The notes under the pieces: model-generated
What the model was told of the DNA's origin: nothing
The model's database searches: none
The model's input: only the letters and a program-made list of their open reading frames with translations
Shown: positions 28,436 through 37,266 of the stretch, piece after piece
How positions within the stretch are numbered: the first letter of the stretch is position 1
Layout: each line of letters begins with the position of its first letter
NCBI RefSeq assembly: GCF_002900365.1
Contig: NZ_CP025979.1
Span: forward strand, 3,596,001 to 3,660,000
Reading direction: 5' to 3'
DNA: 64,000 nt
Source: Escherichia marmotae
Lineage (GTDB): Bacteria > Pseudomonadota > Gammaproteobacteria > Enterobacterales > Enterobacteriaceae
Translations under genes and position numbers: made by a program

Positions 28436-28524
28436 GATGTATCTCCTTTCAGACGGATAAAAGAGATCCGCCCAAAATCAATGGGATTCTGCGTTGTTGT
28501 TAAAATCCAAAATGAAACGTTAAG

Positions 28525-29304
28525 TTATCGGGCGCTAAAGTTCGGTTGACGCTTCTCGGCAAATGCCTGACTGCCTTCACGAGCATCTTGAGTAGTGGAG
28601 GAAAAAGCGCCAGCCAGTGCTTCAAGCGTTGAGGCCACGGCAATACCTTCACCGGCATCAATAACCTGTTTGGCTAGCTGCACAGCAATGGGAGCGCGCT
28701 GGGCGATACGTTGTGCCAGTTGCTGCCCGGCATCGTGTAACGCTTCTCTGGCGACAACACGATTTACCAGTCCGCAGGACAGTGCACGTTGCGCATCCAG
28801 TGGTTCGCCCGTAAATATCAATTCTTTCACCAGTGAGCGCCCAATCAGTGCCGTCAGCCGCTGAGTACCTGACCAGCCAGGCACTGTCGCCAGCCCGGTT
28901 TCTGGTAGCGCCATCCGTGCTTCGTCGCTACAAATACGGATATCGGCGGTAGCAGCCAGTTCCAGGCCACCGCCATAGGCGAGGCCGTGCATCAGAGCAA
29001 TTACGGGCTGTGGCAGTTGTGCCAGTGCGTCAAATGCCTGATGACCGCGACGGATCCAGTTGCGCCACATATCGAGCGCAGAAAGAGAGGACCAGCGATG
29101 AATATCCGCGCCGACACAAAATGCTTTTTCACTGGCACTGGTCAGTAGTACCACGCGGATCTCCGAATCAGTTTCCAGCGTATGGCAATGTGTCAGTAGC
29201 TGTTCAAGCATCTCCGGAGTTAATGCGTTGAGTTTCGCCGGGCGGTTAATCACCAGTGTGGCAACGAAATCGTTGCGCAGGAGGTCAATGGTGCCGTTAC
29301 TCAT
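28525..29304 (-). CDS. Enoyl-CoA hydratase/isomerase (crotonase family)
   Basis: Encodes 259 residues from ATG 29304. A GTG at 29310 would add two residues. The crotonase motifs are complete: CoA/oxyanion loop AFCVGADI (about 61-68), HGLAYGGGLELAATADIRI (about 106-124) with the first catalytic Glu, and LPETGLATVPGWSGTQRL (about 132-149) with the second. Retention of both Glu suggests a true hydratase/dehydratase on an acyl-CoA. CaiD of carnitine metabolism is a close functional analogue. The ATG lies inside the last codons of the CoA-transferase gene (8-bp overlap), implying coupled translation. Confidence 0.9.
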   Translation of the reverse strand: MSNGTIDLLRNDFVATLVINRPAKLNALTPEMLEQLLTHCHTLETDSEIRVVLLTSASEKAFCVGADIHRWSSLSALDMWRNWIRRGHQAFDALAQLPQPVIALMHGLAYGGGLELAATADIRICSDEARMALPETGLATVPGWSGTQRLTALIGRSLVKELIFTGEPLDAQRALSCGLVNRVVAREALHDAGQQLAQRIAQRAPIAVQLAKQVIDAGEGIAVASTLEALAGAFSSTTQDAREGSQAFAEKRQPNFSAR

Positions 29305-30868
29305 GGTCACTTCCTTGTTGAAAATAGAGGGGATTCATTAACTGGAGATCGTCTGCCAGACGGAGTGGGGCATCGCTTTGGGAGAGAATGTCGCGTTCAG
29401 GCTCAATACCCGGGGCAATTTCCGTGACCAGTAACCCGTCTGGTGTTAATTCCAACACGCAGCGTTCAGTGATGTATTGCACTTGTTGACCTCGCGCCAT
29501 CGCGCGTTTGCCAGAGAACGTCATGTGGGCGACTTCTTGCACCAGTTTTTTGGCTTTGCCTTCTTTAATGATACGTAGTTGGCCATCTTCCAGTTGTAGC
29601 TGTGCACCTGCATTGAAAAAGCCAGAGAAAATAATCCGCTTCGCATGTGAAGTGATATCAATAAAACCACCGCATCCGGCAGTCACATGTGGACGAGCGG
29701 GCAGATGCGAGACGTTTACTGAGCCATCTGCGCCGATTTGTAAAAATGACATCAGAGTGAGATCAAAGCCACCGCCCTGGAAATAGGTGAATTGCTGGGG
29801 AGAGGGCAAAAATGCTTCCGCATTAGAAGCGCAGCCGAACTGAAATTCCAGCAGTGGAACTCCGCCAATCGCCCCTTGTTCCAGCAGCCAGGTGACGTCA
29901 CCGTGGCGACCTTGTTCCAGCAAAATACGCGGCACGTTGGCAGAAATACCAAAGCCAATATTTACCGCATCACCACGTTGTAGTTCTTGCGCGACTCGCT
30001 GGGCAATAACCCGCGCCGGGCTATGTTCCATATAACTAAAGTCTGACAGCGGACGACTGATTTCGCCGGAAATAGCAGGTTCGTATTGCGTTTGCGTGGT
30101 TTGTGTTTGTTCCGGTGCAATTACGATGTAATCCACCAATACACCAGGAATACGCACCTCTTTTGGTTTCAGGCTTCCGGCAGCAACCTGCCGTTTTACT
30201 TGCGCAATTACGATTCCACCGTTATTGCGAACGGCGGTGGCTTGTTCCAGTGGCCCAAGATAAGCCCCTTCATGTTCATAAGTCAGATTGCCGCGTTCAT
30301 CGGCAGTAGTAGCGCGAATGATAGCCACCTGGGGCACGATACTGGGGAAAAACAGCCAGTCGTCGTTAGCAAATCGAACACGTTCAACCAGAGATTGTTG
30401 CGCCGCTTTTTCATTCATTGCACCGCCCTGCAACAGGGGATCTACATAAGTATCCATACCTGTTTGTGTCAGCACGCCAGGGCGATGAGCCGCGGCTTCC
30501 CGGTGCATATCAAATAAGATCCCGGAAGGCAGATTCCAGGCGGGGATCGCGTTGTCATTGATCATTTGCCAGATTAACGGAGGCGTCATTGATGATGGCC
30601 CGGAGGGGTAGGAGCCCGCGATCACTTTTGCCAGTAAGCCCGGTTGCGCCAGATGATCGACACCTTTTACGCCATACATATCACCTGCAGCGATAGGGTG
30701 GATGGTAGTGATGTTTTGCGGATGTCCGGCACGTTGAAAGCGTTCACCTATTGCCGCCAGCACGACATCCGGGCAACCCATTCCACTGGAGGAGGAGACG
30801 GTGACAACTGCGCCATCAGCAATCAAATCTGCAGCTTCCGATGCAGTGATCGTGCGTACAGAGCACAT
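29297..30868 (-). CDS. Family I acyl-CoA:carboxylate CoA-transferase (YdiF-like)
   Basis: Encodes 523 residues, a fusion of alpha and beta CoA-transferase domains as in YdiF and propionate/acetate CoA-transferases. The N-terminal domain has VTVSSSSGMGCPDVVLAAIG near residues 22-41. The second domain carries the glutamate motif LEQGAIGGVPLLEFQFG (about 331-347), whose Glu forms the CoA thioester, and FQGGGFDLTLM. It would activate an imported acid by CoA exchange. First gene of the operon; its ATG follows AAGGAAATT, and 254 bp separate it from the divergent regulator gene. Confidence 0.9.
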   Translation of the reverse strand: MCSVRTITASEAADLIADGAVVTVSSSSGMGCPDVVLAAIGERFQRAGHPQNITTIHPIAAGDMYGVKGVDHLAQPGLLAKVIAGSYPSGPSSMTPPLIWQMINDNAIPAWNLPSGILFDMHREAAAHRPGVLTQTGMDTYVDPLLQGGAMNEKAAQQSLVERVRFANDDWLFFPSIVPQVAIIRATTADERGNLTYEHEGAYLGPLEQATAVRNNGGIVIAQVKRQVAAGSLKPKEVRIPGVLVDYIVIAPEQTQTTQTQYEPAISGEISRPLSDFSYMEHSPARVIAQRVAQELQRGDAVNIGFGISANVPRILLEQGRHGDVTWLLEQGAIGGVPLLEFQFGCASNAEAFLPSPQQFTYFQGGGFDLTLMSFLQIGADGSVNVSHLPARPHVTAGCGGFIDITSHAKRIIFSGFFNAGAQLQLEDGQLRIIKEGKAKKLVQEVAHMTFSGKRAMARGQQVQYITERCVLELTPDGLLVTEIAPGIEPERDILSQSDAPLRLADDLQLMNPLYFQQGSDHE

Positions 30869-31122
30869 AATAATTTCCTTATTTCGATATAAAAATAATT
30901 AAAAATATGCATGTATAACAATGTAATAGTGATTATAAATTAATTGGAACGATCTAATTTATGCGTAATTTGTACGATTGGTGTGCAAAAAAAACAATAA
31001 GCGAAGTGTGAATCTGTGATCGAAACGACGATCTCCTGCGATCCCGGGGGTAACGGATCGCATGAGCAAAAGGAGATTATGATAAAGTAAATGCCTTGAT
31101 CTTATGGGGGATTGGAGTAGTC
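30869..31122. promoter_or_regulatory. Divergent control region of the accessory operon
   Basis: The left part is A/T-rich and should hold the operon promoter. Two candidate operators stand out: TAAATTA-N12-TAATTTA (30936-30961) and TGCGATCC-N10-GGATCGCA (31037-31062), the latter nested inside ATCTCC (31031-31036) … GGAGAT (31072-31077). A short start-stop frame (ATG ATA AAG TAA, 31079-31090) follows AGGAG. No binding data; function inferred from position between divergent genes. Confidence 0.55.
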
Positions 31123-32157
31123 ATGGCGAAGTCGGATACAGGAAGAAAGCGGGTAACATTAACCGATGTTGCACGTGCGGCTGGCGTTTCGAAATCGACC
31201 GTGTCGCTGGTACTCAACGACAGTCCGTTGATCAAAAAAGAGACTCAACAAAAAGTCCAACAAGCCATTGAGCAATTAGGCTATGTCTATAACCGTTTTG
31301 CCGCCAATTTACGTTCGCAAAAATCACTGACTATCGGCGTGGTGATTGATGATTTGACCAACCCTTTCTTCGCTGAATTTACAATGGGCCTTGAGATGAC
31401 GCTGGCGGAGCACGGTTTTATCACCGTAATGTCCAATACCTCCCAGCGTAGCGATCGGCAAAAACAGGTACTTGATACCTTGCTGGAACACCACGTCGCG
31501 GGCATTGTCCTCTGTCCAGTAAACAGCACCTCAGAAGCCGATTTACAGCGTTATGCCAACAGTTCCACACCCTTATTAATCACGATGCGCCCTCTTGACT
31601 GGCAACAATTGCCCGTCGATTACGTTGGCGTGGACAGCCACGCAGGTGTCCGGGAAGCTACGGAATATCTCATTCAACAAGGACACCGGGACATCGTGTT
31701 TATTGGGGGGCTTACGCACCATATGCGTTATCAGGGATATCTGGAGGCGATGAACCATCATGGTTTACAACCGTGGAGTACTGATGCTTTTTCGCTGCGT
31801 GCTGAACCGACTCAGGCCAACGGCTACCAGTTGATGCAACAACTGTTAGATATGCCTTCGCCACCGACAGCAGTAATTTGTTATAACGATCTCATGGCTT
31901 TTGGCGCGGAATCGGCGTTAGGCGAAAGAGGGGTGCTTGCCGGAAAAGATATTTCGCTGATTGGTAATGACGGCGTGGCGGCTTGCGCTTACAGTAACCC
32001 GCCGTTAACCACCATTGCGGTAGAACCACTGGCGCTGGGGAAACAAGCGGCGCAGCAAATTCTACGGCGTATCGCGCAACCTGATGCGCCGCTCAGCCAT
32101 TACGTTTATCGCCCAACCCTGCAAATTCGCGCTTCCACCGGAAAGCAGGGGCGTTAA
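31123..32157 (+). CDS. LacI/GalR-family transcriptional regulator
   Basis: Encodes 344 residues from ATG 31123 with GGAG at 31114-31117; a TTG at 31096 gives a longer frame without support. The N-terminal LacI helix-turn-helix is VTLTDVARAAGVSKSTVSLV (about 11-30) with hinge NRFAANLRSQKSLTIGVV. The periplasmic-binding-protein-like effector domain follows (DDLTNPFFAEFTMGLEMTLA; GHRDIVFIGG; ICYNDLMAFGAESAL; TTIAVEPLALGKQAAQQIL). It is divergent from the CoA operon and most likely controls it in response to a pathway metabolite. Effector unknown. Confidence 0.92.
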   Translation: MAKSDTGRKRVTLTDVARAAGVSKSTVSLVLNDSPLIKKETQQKVQQAIEQLGYVYNRFAANLRSQKSLTIGVVIDDLTNPFFAEFTMGLEMTLAEHGFITVMSNTSQRSDRQKQVLDTLLEHHVAGIVLCPVNSTSEADLQRYANSSTPLLITMRPLDWQQLPVDYVGVDSHAGVREATEYLIQQGHRDIVFIGGLTHHMRYQGYLEAMNHHGLQPWSTDAFSLRAEPTQANGYQLMQQLLDMPSPPTAVICYNDLMAFGAESALGERGVLAGKDISLIGNDGVAACAYSNPPLTTIAVEPLALGKQAAQQILRRIAQPDAPLSHYVYRPTLQIRASTGKQGR

Positions 32158-32163
32158 ATGCTG

Positions 32164-32186
32164 TAGCGAGAAACCGTTTCTCGCTA
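32164..32186. promoter_or_regulatory. Perfect 23-bp palindrome before dnaB
   Basis: Arms TAGCGAGAAA / TTTCTCGCTA around a CCG centre, starting 7 bp after the regulator stop. The right arm runs into TATACT, a good -10 for dnaB. It could be the regulator's terminator stem (weak U tract), an operator, or both. Confidence 0.55.
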
Positions 32187-32229
32187 TACTCTCTTGTCCC
32201 CCGTTCAACATCAGGTAACACCATTCGTT

Positions 32230-33645
32230 ATGGCAGGCAATAAACCCTTCAACAAACAACAAACTGAACCCCGCGAACGCGATCCACAAGTTGCCGGGCT
32301 GAAAGTGCCTCCGCACTCGATCGAAGCGGAGCAGTCGGTGTTGGGCGGTTTAATGCTGGATAACGAACGCTGGGATGATGTGGCCGAGCGTGTGGTGGCA
32401 GACGATTTCTACACCCGTCCGCACCGTCATATCTTTACCGAAATGGCGCGTTTGCAGGAAAGCGGTAGCCCCATCGACCTGATCACCCTGGCAGAATCGC
32501 TGGAGCGCCAGGGGCAACTCGACAGCGTTGGTGGTTTTGCCTATCTGGCGGAACTGTCAAAAAATACGCCAAGTGCGGCAAACATCAGTGCATATGCTGA
32601 CATCGTGCGCGAACGTGCCGTTGTCCGTGAGATGATCTCGGTTGCTAATGAGATTGCCGAAGCCGGTTTTGATCCGCAAGGACGCACCAGTGAAGACCTG
32701 CTCGACCTTGCTGAGTCTCGCGTCTTTAAAATTGCCGAAAGTCGTGCCAATAAAGACGAAGGACCGAAGAACATCGCTGATGTGCTCGACGCCACGGTGG
32801 CGCGTATTGAGCAACTTTTCCAGCAGCCGCACGATGGTGTAACCGGTGTTAATACCGGCTACGACGATCTCAACAAAAAAACCGCGGGTTTGCAGCCGTC
32901 GGATTTGATCATCGTCGCGGCACGTCCGTCGATGGGTAAAACGACATTTGCGATGAACCTCGTTGAAAATGCGGCGATGTTGCAGGATAAACCGGTATTG
33001 ATCTTCTCGCTGGAGATGCCATCAGAACAGATTATGATGCGTTCTCTGGCGTCACTGTCACGTGTTGACCAGACCAAAATCCGTACCGGGCAGCTTGATG
33101 ATGAAGACTGGGCGCGCATTTCCGGCACGATGGGCATTTTGCTCGAAAAACGTAATATCTATATCGATGATTCCTCCGGCCTGACGCCAACGGAAGTGCG
33201 CTCCCGCGCGCGCCGTATTGCCCGTGAGCACGGCGGCATCGGGCTTATCATGATCGACTACCTGCAATTGATGCGCGTACCGGCGCTTTCCGATAACCGT
33301 ACGCTGGAAATTGCAGAAATCTCCCGCTCGCTAAAAGCGCTGGCAAAAGAGCTGAACGTGCCGGTGGTGGCACTCTCGCAGTTGAACCGCTCTCTGGAAC
33401 AACGTGCCGACAAACGCCCGGTCAACTCTGACCTGCGTGAATCCGGCTCCATCGAGCAGGATGCGGACTTGATCATGTTTATCTATCGTGATGAGGTTTA
33501 TCACGAAAACAGTGATTTAAAAGGCATCGCGGAAATTATTATCGGTAAACAACGTAACGGCCCAATCGGGACGGTACGGCTGACCTTTAACGGTCAATGG
33601 TCGCGCTTTGATAATTACGCAGGGCCGCAATACGACGACGAGTAA
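32230..33645 (+). CDS. dnaB: DnaB, replicative DNA helicase
   Basis: Hexameric 5'-3' helicase of the replication fork, 471 residues from MAGNKPFNKQQTEPRERDP. The N-terminal primase/DnaC-interaction domain spans about 25-170. The RecA-like motor has Walker A ARPSMGKTTFAM (about 230-241), Walker B IGLIMIDYLQLM, and DnaB motif 4 GSIEQDADLIMFIYR. It is essentially identical to K-12. The frame extends 36 bases upstream to 32194 but ATG 32230 is the known start. alr follows 52 bases later. Confidence 0.99.
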   Translation: MAGNKPFNKQQTEPRERDPQVAGLKVPPHSIEAEQSVLGGLMLDNERWDDVAERVVADDFYTRPHRHIFTEMARLQESGSPIDLITLAESLERQGQLDSVGGFAYLAELSKNTPSAANISAYADIVRERAVVREMISVANEIAEAGFDPQGRTSEDLLDLAESRVFKIAESRANKDEGPKNIADVLDATVARIEQLFQQPHDGVTGVNTGYDDLNKKTAGLQPSDLIIVAARPSMGKTTFAMNLVENAAMLQDKPVLIFSLEMPSEQIMMRSLASLSRVDQTKIRTGQLDDEDWARISGTMGILLEKRNIYIDDSSGLTPTEVRSRARRIAREHGGIGLIMIDYLQLMRVPALSDNRTLEIAEISRSLKALAKELNVPVVALSQLNRSLEQRADKRPVNSDLRESGSIEQDADLIMFIYRDEVYHENSDLKGIAEIIIGKQRNGPIGTVRLTFNGQWSRFDNYAGPQYDDE

Positions 33646-33697
33646 TAATTATTTTATAAATCAGGTAATTAAAGCAAATACTTATCAAGGAACACAA

Positions 33698-34777
33698 ATG
33701 CAAGCGGCAACTGTTGTGATTAACCGCCGCGCTCTGCGACACAACCTGCAACGTCTGCGTGAACTGGCACCTGCCAGTAAACTGGTTGCGGTGGTGAAAG
33801 CGAACGCCTACGGTCACGGTCTGATTGAGACCGCGCGAACGCTCCCCGATGCTGACGCTTTTGGCGTCGCCCGTCTCGAAGAAGCTCTGCGGCTTAGAGC
33901 GGGGGGCATCACGCAACCTATTTTGTTACTGGAAGGTTTTTTTGAAGCAGACGATTTGTCGACGATCTCCGCTGAACATCTGCATACCGCCGTGCATAAC
34001 GAAGAACAGCTTGCTGCTCTGGAAGAGGCTAATCTGGAGGAGCCAGTTACCGTCTGGATGAAACTCGACACCGGTATGCACCGACTGGGTGTGTTACCGG
34101 AACAAGCTGAGGCGTTTTATCAACGACTTACGCAATGCAAAAACGTCCGTCAGCCGGTGAATATTGTCAGCCACTTTGCTCGCGCTGATGAGCCAAAATG
34201 CGGCGCGACTGAGAAACAACTCGATATCTTCAATACCTTTTGTGAAGGCAGGCCCGGCAAGCGTTCAATCGCCGCATCGGGTGGAATCTTGTTATGGCCA
34301 CAGTCGCATTTTGACTGGGTGCGCCCCGGCATCATTCTTTACGGTGTATCGCCGCTGGAAGATGGCTCCACCGGTGCTGATTTCGGTTGCCAGCCAGTGA
34401 TGTCTCTGACCTCCAGTCTGATTGCTGTGCGTGGGCATAAAGCCGGGGAGCCTGTAGGTTATGGCGGAACATGGATCAGTGAACGTGATACCCGTCTTGG
34501 CGTTGTGGCGATGGGTTATGGCGATGGCTACCCTCGCGCAGCTCCGTCCGGTACGCCAGTGCTGGTCAATGGCCGCGAAGTGCCAATCGTCGGGCGAGTT
34601 GCGATGGATATGATCTGCGTAGACTTAGGCCCAGAGGCGCAGGATAAAGCGGGTGATCCGGTGATTCTGTGGGGTGAAGGTCTGCCGGTTGAGCGAATCG
34701 CTGCAATGACAAAAGTAAGTGCTTACGAACTTATCACGCGCCTGACGTCAAGGGTGGCGATGAAATACGTCGATTAA
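33698..34777 (+). CDS. alr: Alr, alanine racemase (constitutive)
   Basis: PLP enzyme interconverting L- and D-alanine for peptidoglycan, 359 residues from MQAATVVINRRALRHNLQRL. The PLP lysine lies in VAVVKANAYGHG (about 32-42), and the catalytic tyrosine in GYGGTW-type loop (about 253-258). GVVAMGYGDGYPRAAPSGTP and VGRVAMDMICVDLG are conserved. The longer frame from 33608 overlaps dnaB and is rejected; ATG 33698 has AAGGA upstream. It is cotranscribed or closely linked with dnaB. Confidence 0.98.
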   Translation: MQAATVVINRRALRHNLQRLRELAPASKLVAVVKANAYGHGLIETARTLPDADAFGVARLEEALRLRAGGITQPILLLEGFFEADDLSTISAEHLHTAVHNEEQLAALEEANLEEPVTVWMKLDTGMHRLGVLPEQAEAFYQRLTQCKNVRQPVNIVSHFARADEPKCGATEKQLDIFNTFCEGRPGKRSIAASGGILLWPQSHFDWVRPGIILYGVSPLEDGSTGADFGCQPVMSLTSSLIAVRGHKAGEPVGYGGTWISERDTRLGVVAMGYGDGYPRAAPSGTPVLVNGREVPIVGRVAMDMICVDLGPEAQDKAGDPVILWGEGLPVERIAAMTKVSAYELITRLTSRVAMKYVD

Positions 34778-34800
34778 TCGTTCAGCAATATTTGATTGTC

Positions 34801-34866
34801 TGTGCCGGGTGTGGTGTGAAAGCCTTATCCGGCCAGCAACGCGATGTAAATTCAATAAATTGATAC
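34801..34866. repeat. Decayed REP with BIME linker between alr and tyrB
   Basis: A REP half (TGCCGGGTGTGGTGTGAAAG then CCTTATCCGGCC) is followed by GCGATGTAAATTCAATAAAT, the inverted form of the BIME linker at 14320-14340. The second REP is gone. The rest of the alr-tyrB gap (to 35019) should hold the tyrB promoter and TyrR operator, for example near 34978-35003, but I could not place it firmly. Confidence 0.55.
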
Positions 34867-35019
34867 ACTCTTGTCGTTTGTGCCACTGGAGGTTTTGCGT
34901 TTTTCATCAGCCGCGCTACGTTATTAATTGCCGCTTATTGCTAAACATCCTCTCGATCTTCCCCATCTTCCGGTTTATTGTGTTTTAACCACCTGCCTGT
35001 AAACCTGGAGAACCATCGC

Positions 35020-36213
35020 GTGTTTCAAAAAGTTGACGCCTACGCTGGCGACCCGATTCTTTCGCTTATGGAGCGTTTTAAAGAAGATCCTCGCGGCGAC
35101 AAAGTGAATTTAAGTATCGGCCTGTACTACAACGAAGACGGGATTATCCCGCAACTAAAAGCCGTCGCAGAAGCGGAAGCGCGCCTGAATGCGCAGCCTC
35201 ACGGCGCTTCGCTTTATTTGCCGATGGAAGGGCTTAACAGCTATCGCCATGCTCTTGCGCCGCTGTTGTTCGGTGCGAACCATCCGGTGTTGCAACAACA
35301 GCGTGTGGCGACCATTCAAACCCTCGGCGGCTCGGGGGCATTAAAAGTGGGCGCTGACTTCCTGAAACGCTATTTCCCTGAATCAGGCGTCTGGGTCAGC
35401 GATCCTACCTGGGAAAACCACGTAGCAATATTCGCCGGTGCTGGATTCGAAGTGAGCACTTACCCCTGGTATGACGAAGCGACCAACGGTGTGCGTTTTA
35501 GCGACTTGCTGGCGACGCTGAAAACACTGCCCGCCCGCAGTATTGTGCTGTTGCATCCGTGTTGCCATAACCCAACAGGCGCCGATCTCACCAATGACCA
35601 GTGGGATGCGGTGATTGAAATCCTCAAGACACGTGAGCTTATCCCATTCCTTGATATCGCCTATCAAGGATTTGGTGCTGGTATGGACGAGGATGCCTAC
35701 GCCATTCGCGCCATTGCCAGTGCCGGATTGCCCGCTCTGGTGAGCAATTCATTCTCGAAAATTTTCTCGCTGTACGGCGAACGTGTCGGCGGTCTTTCGG
35801 TAGTGTGTGAAGATGCCGAAGCCGCAGGCCGCGTGCTGGGGCAATTGAAAGCCACTGTGCGCCGTATTTACTCCAGTCCGCCGAATTTTGGTGCGCAGGT
35901 GGTGGCAACGGTGCTGAATGATGAGGCGTTGAAAGCCAACTGGCTGGCAGAAGTAGAAGAAATGCGTACCCGTATTCTGGCAATGCGTCAGCAACTGGTG
36001 CAGGTGCTGAGTACTGAGATGCCGGGGCGTAATTTCGATTATCTGCTTAAGCAACGCGGTATGTTCAGCTATACCGGTTTAAGCGCCGCCCAGGTTGACC
36101 GACTGCGTGAAGAGTTTGGTGTTTACCTGATCGCCAGCGGGCGTATGTGCGTGGCGGGGCTTAACTCTGCAAACGTGCAGCGTGTGGCAAAGGCATTTGC
36201 TGCGGTGATGTAA
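35020..36213 (+). CDS. tyrB: TyrB, aromatic-amino-acid aminotransferase
   Basis: Class I PLP aminotransferase for tyrosine, phenylalanine, leucine and aspartate, 397 residues. The GTG at 35020 gives the known N-terminus MFQKVDAYAGDPILSLMERF; the upstream ATG-like extension from 34978 lies in the promoter. The PLP lysine is in SNSFSKIFSLYGERVGG (about 243-259), with substrate/PLP contacts NPTGAD and the C-terminal arginine in IASGRMCVAG. In K-12 it is repressed by TyrR with tyrosine. Confidence 0.98.
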   Translation: MFQKVDAYAGDPILSLMERFKEDPRGDKVNLSIGLYYNEDGIIPQLKAVAEAEARLNAQPHGASLYLPMEGLNSYRHALAPLLFGANHPVLQQQRVATIQTLGGSGALKVGADFLKRYFPESGVWVSDPTWENHVAIFAGAGFEVSTYPWYDEATNGVRFSDLLATLKTLPARSIVLLHPCCHNPTGADLTNDQWDAVIEILKTRELIPFLDIAYQGFGAGMDEDAYAIRAIASAGLPALVSNSFSKIFSLYGERVGGLSVVCEDAEAAGRVLGQLKATVRRIYSSPPNFGAQVVATVLNDEALKANWLAEVEEMRTRILAMRQQLVQVLSTEMPGRNFDYLLKQRGMFSYTGLSAAQVDRLREEFGVYLIASGRMCVAGLNSANVQRVAKAFAAVM

Positions 36214-36222
36214 GGTTCGCCA

Positions 36223-36252
36223 GCAGGCGGTTGAATAGCCGCCTGCTCTATT
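36223..36252 (+). terminator. tyrB terminator
   Basis: Stem GCAGGCGG / CCGCCTGC with an 8-nt loop (36223-36246), followed by the U-rich TCTATTATTCT, 10 bases after tyrB. Confidence 0.75.
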
Positions 36253-36442
36253 ATTCTATGGAAATACATTAAGTTATTAAATATTAACAAACATGGGCTG
36301 GTCTCATGTGATCCTGCTCCCTTTCTTCACAAAAGCCGCAGATAATCCTTCCTTTCTCACACTGCTGGCGTTATGGTCAGATGGTTTTTTCAACAAATAT
36401 CACAATAAAAAGTTTCAACTTACTGACTATTTAGGGAAAAAT

Positions 36443-37156
36443 ATGCGCAAGATCACACAGGCATTGAGTGCCGTTTGCTTATTGTTCGCTCTAAACAGTT
36501 CCGCTGTTGCACTGGCCTCTTCACCTTCACCGCTTAATCCCGGCACTAACGTTGCCAGACTTGCTGAACAGGCACCTGTCCATTGGGTATCGGTCGCACA
36601 AATTGAAAATAGCCTCGCAGGGCGTCCACCAATGGCGGTTGGGTTCGATATTGATGACACGGTTCTGTTTTCCAGCCCCGGATTCTGGCGCGGCAAGAAA
36701 ATATTCTCGCCAGAAAGCGAAGATTATCTGAAAACCCCGGCCTTCTGGGAAAAGATGAACAACGGTTGGGATGAATTCAGCATTCCAAAAGAGGTTGCAC
36801 GTCAGCTAATTGATATACATGTCCGCCGCGGCGACGCTATCTTCTTTGTGACTGGCCGTAGCCCAACGAAAACAGAAACGGTTTCAAAAACATTAGCTGA
36901 TGACTTTCATATCCCGGCAACCAGTATGAACCCGGTCATTTTTGCGGGCGATAAACCAGGACAAAACACAAAAACGCAGTGGTTGCAGGATAAAAATATC
37001 CGAATGTTTTATGGTGATTCTGATAACGATATCACTGCCGCGCGTGATGTTGGCATTCGTGGTATCCGTATTCTGCGAGCCTCCAACTCTACCTACAAAC
37101 CCTTGCCACAAGCGGGTGCTTTTGGCGAAGAGGTGATCGTCAATTCAGAATACTGA
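36443..37156 (+). CDS. aphA: AphA, class B acid phosphatase
   Basis: Periplasmic nonspecific acid phosphatase/phosphotransferase, 237 residues with a 25-residue signal peptide (MRKITQALSAVCLLFALNSS …). The HAD nucleophile motif is GFDIDDTVLF (about 67-76), motif II FFVTGRSPTK and motif III FYGDSDNDITAARD supplies the metal-binding aspartates. ATG 36443 follows TTTAGGGAAAAAT; the frame from 36293 adds 50 unrelated residues. Monocistronic, with its own hairpin downstream. Confidence 0.98.
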   Translation: MRKITQALSAVCLLFALNSSAVALASSPSPLNPGTNVARLAEQAPVHWVSVAQIENSLAGRPPMAVGFDIDDTVLFSSPGFWRGKKIFSPESEDYLKTPAFWEKMNNGWDEFSIPKEVARQLIDIHVRRGDAIFFVTGRSPTKTETVSKTLADDFHIPATSMNPVIFAGDKPGQNTKTQWLQDKNIRMFYGDSDNDITAARDVGIRGIRILRASNSTYKPLPQAGAFGEEVIVNSEY

Positions 37157-37163
37157 CAGAGCG

Positions 37164-37199
37164 GGAGAGTATGACACTCTCCTGAATGCTGTTTTTTTA
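37164..37199 (+). terminator. aphA terminator (probable)
   Basis: Stem GGAGAGT / ACTCTCC with a 5-nt loop at 37164-37182. A run of seven T begins at 37192, somewhat far from the stem. Confidence 0.5.
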
Positions 37200-37266
37200 A
37201 TCAAACCTTTATCCTTTCGCTGTCTTGCTGCAAACTGATTAAGAGAGTTTTATCAAGGAGCAGTAC

